Positions 48,973-59,900 of a DNA stretch of 64,000 nt are shown in pieces; the first letter of the stretch is position 1, and each line of letters begins with the position of its first letter. This DNA comes from Theristus sp. LFF4_11 (lineage: Eukaryota; Nematoda; Chromadorea; Monhysterida; Xyalidae): assembly GCA_030248135.1 (NCBI GenBank), contig JASANC010001441.1, positions 1 to 64,000 on the forward strand, given 5' to 3'. The notes below the pieces were generated by a model that saw only the letters and a list, made by a program, of their open reading frames with translations, made no database searches and was not told the DNA's origin. The position numbers and the translations under genes are program-made.

Positions 48973-51156
48973 TTTTTTGGTGATCACAAATACTGCAGTA
49001 TATTGGAATTTCTTTGTCTGAAGTATTTTAGAGACGCAATGACAAGCCGCTTAGGCATACGAGTACGGTGTCTATGGATGGGTCTTGGCACGATTTTGCG
49101 CTGCGCATTGACCCTGCGCAGATGTTCGTGCAGATATCGATGCAGATGCAGAATAATTTTCGGACACCTGAAGTTGGTATTTTGTTTGATCCAGTAAATT
49201 TTTGTTTATGAAAAGTGTTCTGCACACAGGTTTCACCGTGTCAATCGATTACTACATCAACATCTGCATCTGCATCAGAATCTGCATCTACACTGCGTTT
49301 TCAACCTGCGTGATAAAAATTTTTTCGAAATCTTCATCCGGCCAGTTTCGCCAACACACGTGATTTCGATCATCATTCATTCAATCAAATGTCGCACAAG
49401 CACAACACAAACACACTGGCAGCAGCTGCAGTGCACGTGCAACCAAGTGTGGTGATTGCCAGTGTGTTTGATATTGAACGAACACACGTCTTGAGGAAGG
49501 AAACTGCCTAGCCAAAGATGTTACTTTGGTCAATGTGCCTGGTTTGTGGGTGGAATTGACAAATGACATCAATAAGACAGCTTATTTTCACTGGCTTGCC
49601 CATGCACAAATGAATGGAGTGGATAGCTGGAAAAAATAAAGTAACCAACAAGGCAACGAGCATACTTCTTGCGTTAGGCCCTAATAGTCATTGACCCTTA
49701 AAGCAAACAGCACAAATTTAAACAAGTTTTTTTAACTTCAGATATTTTTTTGGCAAAAAACAACTGCAAATGGAAAAGTTGGTATGGTTATGGTTCTAAG
49801 TGCGACTTATTGTTGTGAAGCGTGAAAACAGGAATCTAAATTCAAAAAGTCATGATCCGCAACACCAAAATCTCTTATTTGAATCAACTACGTCTTAAAA
49901 CAATAAAAAATAACCACAAGGTTAATCAAAACGCAACAACGGATGAGTGAATTTGAATTTGATTGCTTTTCAATTTCACTGTTTTCCACACCGTCTGAGC
50001 GAGGACTATCTAAATATTCAGTAAAGACAAGCATTTTGCGCCATAACGAAAGCGCGCAGAAATGCTGAATTTGAATTAAAAATGCTCGTGCTTGAGGGTG
50101 TCTCTTGACTTCTGCGATGGCTGTCTTTGCAAAACGTGCGATGCAGCAACATTAAAAAAGAGCTGAGCTTGCATTTGGCGCATCACACTACTGTGAAAAC
50201 AATGGATTCCTTGTTGCTGCACAGCGCTCATGTGTGCGGCATAACAAAGAGCCACGGATGGGTGGTACTGGCACATTTAGGTGGAAATCAGAGGAACCAG
50301 AAATCGCGGCGACATTTGATATCGTATAATCTCATTCACCTACGCAACACAGCACTGCAAATCAAAACTTGCACACTATCGGACGTCATAACTCTGAATA
50401 CGGTGTTTTTTGGGTTCTCGACACGATCACAGCATTACGGTACCGGTTTGTGGTACAGTAGGATCGTCATATGTGAAGTGAACAAAGAAAAAGCGAGATC
50501 GCCAAATCAACACGCGACACAAATGCCTTACAATGTACGTTTCAGCAATCTTCCCTGATCTGCATAAAGATCGTGTCGAGACCCGCTACCTCGGTACGGT
50601 GGATACCGTACTCAGTCGGGTAGGAGTTCGAGTTTACACGCGCGCAAGCATAAAGCGTCATTTTGCAAACACATTTGCGCAAAAATGTTGAGTCATGGAA
50701 CAATCCAGAAGCTTTTGAAGATAAGCACACGCATTGTGTGGACTTTGGATCATGTTGAGTTGATTTATAAGTCATTAGTAGCAGTGTAGTTCAGTCGACA
50801 TTGATAATTCGTCTTTTTCGGCTTCAAATTACGATTCGCCTTGACGCTCATACAGCTGATGGTGCTGTTAACAGCCCACAATAACAATGGAACCATGTCG
50901 TGGCGTCACAGACAGATCAATCATTATTACTTTTGGTCAAAATGGACAGAAAACATCGCAACATCGTTCTTGATGGTTTCTTTGGTGCGATTCGACAACG
51001 TGAGCCATTTTTGGAGCTTTAGATTGTGTCGAGACCCCAGTCGGTAGATACCGTAGTGTCTAGCTGATGTCTTTTGTACAGTTCAATCAGAAAAGCACAC
51101 CCACACGGTGCACGCTATTGGATTGCACGTGCATTGTTTTGCTTGAAATGCCATTA

Positions 51157-51813
51157 CCGTATTACCCCCATTAAACCCCCCCCCACCATTAATCCCCCCT
51201 CCACCAATAAACCCCCACCCCCACGACAACCCACAAATAATCCCCCATGGGGGATTATTGGAAACCTGTTTGAAACACATACCCAGCGAATTCAGTGGCT
51301 GGTTGCAGTGAAAATGATGAAATTGTGCAGCCAAAGGCCACAAATGGATGAGTTAATGGTAATTTCATTACAAAAGGCTGTTGTAAAAGGAAATTTCTAT
51401 GTAGAGTAGAAGTTTCTGCGACTTTCTTGCCTGCCATGCAAGGTATTTTTGCCATTTTTCAATAAACCCAAACCCACACCCACACCCTTGCCAATACCGT
51501 CGTGCTTTATCAGTATTCGTTTTTGCTCATCTTACGTTGATCGTCCTTGTTTTGAATGCGTTTTTGCTTTTCGTGCTCTCTGTACATTCTTGCTTGAATG
51601 TGTGTTCTGTTTCTGTTGTGTTTTGGCTTGCCTACTCATGGTGTCTTACACTTCTCTGGTATTATGCCGTGCACTGCAGAATAAAACTGAACTGAACTGA
51701 ACCCTTAGAATTTGTTTGTGAATAAAGCCCCCCCCCCCCCCCACAAACCCCCACCCCTAAAAGTCGCTGACGTATTAATCCCCCATGGGGGTTTATTGGG
51801 GGTAATACGGTAT
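51157..51813. mobile_element. possible TA-flanked element with C-rich inverted ends
   Basis: Left end CCGTATTACCCCCATTAAAC and right end GTTTATTGGGGGTAATACGG are inverted copies, each flanked by TA. Each side also has the palindrome CCCCCATGGGGG (51243 and 51781). The middle carries a retroelement 3' end (51620-51702). It could be two small related elements rather than one. Confidence 0.5.
51620..51702 (+). mobile_element. 3' end of a retroelement with AATAAA + CTGAA tail
   Basis: GCTTGCCTACTCATGGTGTC, TTACACTTCTCTGGTATTAT, GCCGTGCACTGCAG, then AATAAAACTGAACTGAACTG. The best-preserved copy of the family also seen near 30240 and 30795. Confidence 0.65.
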
Positions 51814-53577
51814 TTACGATTTCCAAGCAAGAAGACGTTGCAATACTCGACTTTCCGCGCAGGTGTCGTCAGCTTTGTATTACCCATTGAAGTGAACCGA
51901 TTTGTTGTTTTTTTTTCTGTGGTCATTTCGTTGTTTACCGTCTTTAGGTTTCTTTCTCTATTCTCTAAATGACGTTTCGTGAATGCTGAATGAAAGAAAT
52001 GAAACGAGAAAAAAATGCCATCCGCCATGTTGCAGTTTTGTGTATGAGGCAGCTAAAATTGCATCAATTGCTTTGTCTAATCAGTCTCGCACGCACTATC
52101 TGAACACCGCTGCCTTGGTGACGCGGAACACAAACACACTGGCACAAAAACACACAAACACGCAAATGCTGTCACACAATGGAGGCAATAAAGTCAATAC
52201 AAAAAGTCTATGCCATTATTTCCGACTCTGAAAAGTTTCATTTTTTTAAACTAAAACTGTCCCGTCCCTCTGTCAACGAAAACATCAAATGCCCAAAAAA
52301 CCTTGCAGACAGCTCCTTGCTGTGTCCTTTATCGCGATAAAAACATACAACCACACCATGATTCAGTTCCACATAACCACGCAAAAAAGTGATCAATAAA
52401 TAAACGGATCACATGTGCAAATAAAAAAATGGTTGAATCAGCAACACTATAAAACCTGCTAAAAAAGTTCGAAAATCCAGAACACGTGTGAGATTACCGC
52501 TGTATTCTTTTAAATTGTTGTACAGAACGGCTAAAATGCAAAAAATAAAACGAAAGAGAAACAAACAAATCCAGAAATTGTGCAATGCAAAAAGTGCCAA
52601 AAAAGCTTTTGAGAGCGGATCGAACGCTGATTGGTCGCTGAGTGGCATATTAACCAACCAACAATAAGCATGATAATAATACTGTGCGAGGTCTTGGCAA
52701 AAAAAGTTCTTCCACGCACGATGCAAAACACCGGAACGGGTTTGCTGAAACTATCAAATTTTTGAATTTTGTAAAAATCAAAAAAATTAAATGCCAAAAA
52801 CGCGCATCAACGGAGTACGGTATTTGGTGTGCTTGGTCTCGACACGACCTTCCTACAGACTCGTCTCTGAGCGTAAACAAGACGTTTAGCAACAGTACTC
52901 TTGTGACATGTTCACGCCACCTTTACGATTTTTTCAACAGCTCTTTTTTGATCATTATTGTTACAACAACCTCGTGTCAAAACCGCGTAAAAAATAAAAA
53001 AAACGGTAGATACCGTACGTCGCGGAAACACGGTTTTCGCGATTGTTTGTATGATTATAAAAACATACCGTTTGGCTAAATTCCCTCACGAAAATATGCA
53101 CCAGAAAGTTTCCGTTCAATAGTTTACAGAGAAGAATTATTACGCACCTCATTTTGAACCAAAAAATCCGCATGTATCACAAACACATCAAACCAAAAAA
53201 ATTGTGGAACAAACACAAATTACCATTGATCTGGCAGTTGGCACATGGTGAAAAACACGAAATTATAGTAGACGGTTTGTTCCAAAAATGGAAAAGCTTC
53301 CACTAACAGCCGAAACACTTTGAACAGTTCTGCAGCAATCAGAATCCTCAAGTAAAAAAGTTACCGAAAATTTTTCTACAGATAGCATCTGAGAATAAAT
53401 GAACGCGCAAATAAAAAAAGTCCGCAAAACAAAGTGAATACAAAAAGAGAAACCGAACAATCGAATGTCAAAACGGTGGCATCGCGTTTTGGTCTCCGTC
53501 CACACATACTGTGGGAAGATCATGGTTTTTTTCTGTTGCAACACGATAAGTTCCGCTACATCATTTTCAAAATCACG

Positions 53578-53595
53578 TTTATTTTGGTGTTTATT
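53578..53595 (-). terminator. candidate poly(A) signals of FBXW7
   Basis: Two minus-strand AATAAA hexamers (53583-53578 and 53595-53590), about 400 bp past the FBXW7 stop codon. They are not proven to be used. Confidence 0.35.
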
Positions 53596-53997
53596 TCAAT
53601 TTTTCCAGTTTTACAAAATGTCAACTCTAATGGTCAGCGAAAACCACCGACCAATAGTTGTTTGGCAAGATGACATCAAAAGTGCTGCAAAACAAAACTA
53701 ACCACTGCTCGTAAAGAAAACTTGAGATAAACCTGTCAAGAATCGTGTTGTAAAGCGGCACTGATCGGCATCGCGGCGGAATAGCGGAGAAAATCGCAGC
53801 ACCAAAAAAAATGCCATAATGCCAATCAAAGAACCCACAAAACTCTCGACAAAACCACAAACACACACGCGTTCCGACATTCGATAGTGTCACATGTTTC
53901 ATGAAGAGAAACAGAGAGAGAGAGAGAGAAGAAGAAAAAGAAAACCCGGACAATCAAACACCGAACCACAAAAGCGGCTCGCGGTGCGCGGGGGGCC

Positions 53998-56900
53998 TCA
54001 CGGATAGGGCGCGTTGAAGTTCAGCACCAGCAGTTTCGTGTCCTCGGTGCCGGTGCGCGAGCCGACCGCGCAGACCAGCCGCGTCGGCGTCGCCTTCAGT
54101 CGCCAGATGCAACCGCCCGTGCCGCCGCTGTCGAGCGTCACGAGGTCGCGCACGAACACGCCTGCAGGAGGGGGGCGGAGTCGGCAGTGTTTGTGTTTGG
54201 TTTATTTTGGGTTTCTGCCTGCGCAGGGGCGGGGGCGGAGTCGGCAGTGTTTGCTCGGTTTTTCTTTTTTTTGGATTTCTGTGCGTTCCGCATACGGACA
54301 CGGACACTTTTATAAAAGCGAAAACGCCATTTACTTTTCTGTCCGTACGCACAGATGTCGCTCTGAATCCCGTGCGCAAACGAAATCGTGTCTGTTATGC
54401 ACGACACGACACGATTTCTTAATCGCGTGGCCATTTTTTTCAAGTGTCGTGTCCGTGCGTACGCAATCAGAAAGCATGCATGCACGTGACCACCAGCCAA
54501 TCAGCTGATTCCCTATGAGTTCGACTGTATGTTTATACCTAGAGTTTATACCTGGAGACGACGACGCAATGCCCGGCTATACCTGACGTATGCAGACGTA
54601 CGTCGACGTTTTGTTTGAAGAAAATGGAATGCGTTCGTTTGAAATGGTTCTGATGACAACTCGACGCTAGACACCATCCTCACCCTCGCCAGTATCCCAC
54701 AGTTTCGCGGTGGCATCGTCACTTGACCTCTCTCCAAACCACATGACGTCACCAAGTTGACGTGACTCCACAAAAAGCACACCAGCATCAATCCCACTCC
54801 CACCCAAGCAGCAATCGCCCACCGGCCCCCGCTCTTTTCCCATGCCAACGCTAATCGCACACCCAAGCACCAATCGCCCCCCCCCCCCCTACTCACCCTC
54901 GCGCGTGTCCCACAGTTTCGCGGTGCCATCGTCACTTGACCTCTTCCAAAACCACATGACGTCACCAAATTGACGTGACTCATCAAAAAGCACACCAGCA
55001 TCAATCCCACTCCCACCCAAGCAGCAATCGCCCACCGGCCCCCGCTCTTTTCCCATGCCAACGCTAATCGCACACCCAAGCACCAATCGCCCCCCCCCCC
55101 TACTCACCCTCGCGCGTGTCCCACAGTTTCGCGGTGCCATCGTCACTCGATGTCACCAGTAGTCCGTTGTCCAACAACGTCAGACTGGTGACTGCCGATT
55201 GATGCCGATTCGGTCCGGCCAGCGTGTGCACGCAGGTGCCCTCGCGCACCGTCCACACCTTCACCGTGCTATCCGCATTGCCGGACACCAGGAGACCGTC
55301 GCGTAACGCCATGCCTGAGAGACAGTGGCACAAAATTGGCGAGCATTTTCCAGGCACTGTCCCATTCGCGCAACACTGCCGCAGAACCGTGGTGCGATTC
55401 GTGTGACCGCATCGACTGAACGCCTGCGCTGCGCATACGGACGATGAACGGGGCCCCCGTCGAATCCGTCGAATGCACCGCATAACGGTGAGTCACACCG
55501 CTTGTGGCCTCGGCGGTAGGCGCGTTGGACTCTTGTGTCTGTGCGTTCGGGGGATCGAGCCCTGCCGACGGGGTGTATAGGCACTTGATGACAGTGAGAA
55601 AAACTCGATGGACACCCCACTCGACGGGCGTTCTGTGCGCTGTTCTGGGTTAGTCCTAGCTGAAAACATCGCTTAACATCGCAACAAAACCAAAAAGAAC
55701 AAAAAACAGTGCACGCGACACCGCCCCCCCCCAACCAACCACTCGTCAACGACGTGTGCCCGATGAGCGTATGCAGCAGCGTCCCCTCGCGAATGTTCCA
55801 CACGCGTATCGTGGTGTCCAACGAGCCAGACACGACCAGATCACTGGCGCTGTCAAGCTGCGTGTCGAAAAAAAGCGAGCGCGTTTGGTGCGGACGGAAA
55901 AGCACGGAGCAAAAAAAACACAGACAAAATCAGCACAGCACAAGGCACGCCTCGTGAACGTGTTGAATCACAACTGGTAACGGACAATGTAGAAAAACGT
56001 TCACGCGATAACGCTGTGTATCGGGAGTGCTAGTGATTTTCATCAGTTGAAAAAAACACGTCAAATCAGCACACAATGAAATGTGATCAAGTTAGGCGAT
56101 CGCCGCATGTAGACTCGACAACGACACGGCATCCCCCACACAGCGTTCACACCCCCGAGCGAGCCGTGTTCGATCGGCCAAATTGCGCGTCACTACTATT
56201 GTGGATTTATTCAAACGTGTCCGGACTAAAATGACGTCATTTGCTTTAAAAACGCCCGTTTGTCAAAGTACAGGCACTAAAATGTCAGTTTGGTGTGACT
56301 GATTCGACATTCACCATTTGTTTACAGGAAGAAATCGGCTAAACGGAAAGTCTGGTTTGCTGTGAACGGCAAGCGCATGTTTGGCGGCACATGACGTCAT
56401 TTCAGTGGGACACGTTTAAAAAAAAATAGGTCATACCACCTTCCCACCGTCGGCAATGAACAACAACAACAACAACAACAAGCTACGGCGCACCATTGCG
56501 GTGGCAATGAAGCTCAGCAGCAGCAAGCCACTCACAATGAGCGAATAGACGCGATTGGTGTGCCCGGCGAGCGTGTGGATGCAGTGCTGCGTGTTCGAGT
56601 CCCAGACGTTCAGCAGGAAATCGTAGGCGCCGCTGACGATGCGTTCGCCGTCGAATTGTACACAGCTGCACAAGAAAAAAAACACAAAAATGACGCCATC
56701 AATCAATTGTGATAGTTTTGTGCCGGTTTTTTCCTGCTTTCGAAGACGAGAGCGCAACCGAAAGGAGAAACAAGGATAATGGAAACAATGGATGACTTCG
56801 GAGACTCGTCCGGTTACGTATCGCGCCGGCACGGATCGAGGTTTATTTTTGTTTTTTGCGATGTTCATTCGAGTTTATATTGGTTTGCTTTCGGGGGTTG

Positions 56901-59900
56901 CCTCACGCAAGCAACGTATTATCTATTTTTTAGCTTCTGCGACTAAATGCGTGCGCAGACGTCGAACGGAAACCAGTTTCCACGTTTATGTGGCGATTCA
57001 AAGTCGCCTAAGTGACTCGGCACTATTTGTGGGACTCGGATCGGTTTGCCAATTTTGAATTGCCGCGTCACGCATGACACTATTTCCCGACCTACAGTCT
57101 ATCTTGCTAATATATGCAACTAGCCGATTGGTTGGTCATGAGCAGTTCTCAGTGCTGATTGGTTGGTCATGAGCAGTTCTCAGCGCTGATTGGTTGGTCA
57201 TGAGCAGTTCTCAGTGCTGATTGGTTGGTCATGAGCAGTTCTCAGCGCTGATTGGTTGGTCATCCCGTCACGTTGCATATATCGGCCAGATGGACTGTAT
57301 GCGCGCATTCCGTCTCTACTGGACCACCCAAAAACGCTCATACCGAACGGCGGCGTGATGTCCCGTGAACACGTGCACGCATTCGCCCGTGTCGATGTTC
57401 CACAGACGCAGCGTGTTGTCGCGCGAGCCGGTCACCAACCTTGGAATAATGCAACAGTGCACTTACGTCGCTGTGACACGTTCGAATTTTCGTCGTGTAC
57501 TCGCATGGCATAAAGTAGTGCACACATAAAGTAATTTTTCAATGCAGATTAGATCGTTGTAAAAGTTTAGGGAAAACCAAAAGAATTGGAGAGAAATTAG
57601 TGATTTTAAGATCGTTTTTTGGGCTAAAATTATCGGCTTCTAAGTTTTTTTGCTCGAGCGCTTCTACGCTGTGCTCAAAACCACAGAAATCAACCGACAG
57701 TTTCAGGATGTGATGAATGACGATAGTTCTTTGCATTCCCGTCTTGCCGACAGTGTTCGTGACAACAAATCACAGAAAAACCATTTTTTGCGACAGCAAA
57801 ACGACAACCGAAACCAGCGCCACGCCAGTTAACATGAAAAAACAACAACAGCAATTCACAAGTAACAACCCGCCAAAATCAACCACAACGATGGTTCTCC
57901 GCAACTCGGCGGCCAACATGTGGTGCTGGCCTCATCAGCGAGGTGCCCCCGTCTCCAAAGCGCAAAACAAAACACAAAAAAGAACAGCAACAAAACCGCC
58001 GCCGACCGGTTGCCGTGCAACGCCATGCAGCGGACGGTGGAGGTGTGGCCGAGCAACGTGTGCACGCACTCGCCGGTGGCCGTGCTCCACACGCGCACCG
58101 TTCGATCGGTGCTGCCGCTGACGACGACGCGGCCGTCGGCAGACAACTGCGACGACCAGACGCCGCCCGTGTGCCCGACCAGCGTTTGTTCCACCTGCGA
58201 GCGAGCCCCCGTGCGATTGCGAACGTGGAGTGGCGGGGGGGGGGGAGGGGGCGGGATTGCGAAGGTCGATGGGGGGGGGAGGGGGCGGGATTGCGAAGGT
58301 GGAGTGGGGGGGGAGGGGGGGGGGGGGTGCATGGTGCGATGCGAACGTGGATGGGAGAGGGGTGGTGTGATTGAGTATGGGGTGCGCGCGTGCCCCCGTC
58401 GGATTCCAGAGCAGCTCATTGCTTATCAACACCGATTGCTTACAGGCAGCGCTAAACGCGCACCATTTTTGTTCACCAGAGCTCGTCGGAGGAGGAGAAG
58501 CCGCCATATATGACTGCCACGGAAAAGTTCGAAATAAAACGGTTTTAAAACAGAAATAAAACCAGCTTTTCCCGGGCAAAATACTAAAAAAACCCGTTAT
58601 TGTCACCTGTCCAGTGGCGGCGTTCCAAACGCGCAGCGTGTTATCGTCGGACCCACTGACGACCATGTCACCGTGGATCTGCAGGCACGTGATCACGTGC
58701 TCGTCGTGGCCTGCACACACAACAACGACGATGACGATATTGAGATGAAACGGCAAAACGCGTCGCTATGATTGTGTTTCAAGAGAACAAAACAAAACGC
58801 AACGCTTATTTGCGAGTTCATTCGATCTATTACAAACAGCTTCCGCTTACACTGGTCATTGAGACCCGAATGGGAAGACAACAACCCTAGGGTTAGGGAA
58901 AAAAAATCCGGATTTTTTTTTAAATTAAAAAAAAAATTAAAAAAAATTTTTTTTTACAAGTTAGGTTTGTTCGAAGCGTCTCGTCGAGCTGAGTTCATCT
59001 AGACTATTTTCAGAACGATCCGGAAAACTATAAGAGCGAAAATCGTGTTTTATTGAAATTATGTCCATTTCATAGAGGGAAAGTTGCATTTTCAACAGTA
59101 AAACAGGACAATTTTCGACGTGTACTTGAATATTGAACCGTTCTTAGTTGTTCCTCTTTAGAAAATTACCAAAATTTGACTGTGTTCAAAAATTCCTGTT
59201 TGCTGTAGCTAAGTCGGCAACCCCTGTCGACCCGGTCGCCCCCCCCCCCCAAGACACTTACTTTCAGGTTCAACCAGCTATGCTATCTGCCACATGGCGA
59301 GAGCCCACTCTTCAAATCATCGTATCGAAAACACGTACCATGATTTCGCGATCACGTTGCGGGCAACTGACAGACGCAAGTTTAACACGTTAGTTTAGCT
59401 CAGCACGCAAGTTTTAACATGTGGCCATGTTATCGGGTATCTGAAAAACGGTCGTGTGATGTGGTATTAACCAACATCTCCGCTCCAATTGTTTAACAAT
59501 ATATCGCACAACTCCATTGTAGACCTATAACGTACGCCAATCAACAAGATATCATGTTCATCTCATGGCCTACCGACTGAAAAAACATGTTCTAAGTTGC
59601 AAGAAAACGATTTCTGAAACGATATTTCAATTCAGTTAAGTCATTTCAACGCTAAAAATTGACTCTAGAAGTCATCCAAATCGAAAAACATGGAGTACGT
59701 CGGTCAAAATGACCAAATAATGACAAATAATGCACACAAAGAAGTTGGGAAGAAAATTTGGTTTGAACTTTCAAAAAATTATGCCATAAATCGAATTTTC
59801 AGAGCAAAGTAGAAGAAAAAATTTTCAAATTTTTTTTAAGTTTGAAAAAAAATCCAAATTTAAAAAAAAAACGAAAAAAAAAATTTTTTTTTCAAAGCCC

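Larger units (their letters stand above)
48973..53997. other. 5-kb intergenic region, no gene recognised
   Basis: Lies between the neuropeptide start and the FBXW7 stop, both on the minus strand, so it should hold the neuropeptide promoter and the FBXW7 3' end. Contains (CAGATG)n in both orientations (49120-49290), CAAACACACTGGC pairs (49400-49470), the TACGGTA/GTCTCGACACGA motif near 49063, 50400, 50570, 51030 and 52820, a C-rich inverted-end element (51157-51813), and an AG run at 53909-53935. A 66-codon ORF at 50276-50076 (-) was not accepted as a gene. Confidence 0.4.

Noticed and set aside
50076..50276. 66-codon minus-strand ORF
   Set aside because: Gln- and His-rich but AT-rich surroundings, no signal peptide, no homology recognised and no cleavage-site pattern.
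54546..55079. 177-codon ORF made of repeated segments
   Set aside because: It is a by-product of the 210-bp tandem duplication in the FBXW7 intron and in the wrong frame for the WD exon.
57935..58756. 273-codon minus-strand ORF across FBXW7 exons
   Set aside because: It joins two real WD exons by reading through an intron and changes frame relative to the second exon. The spliced model restores WD repeats.
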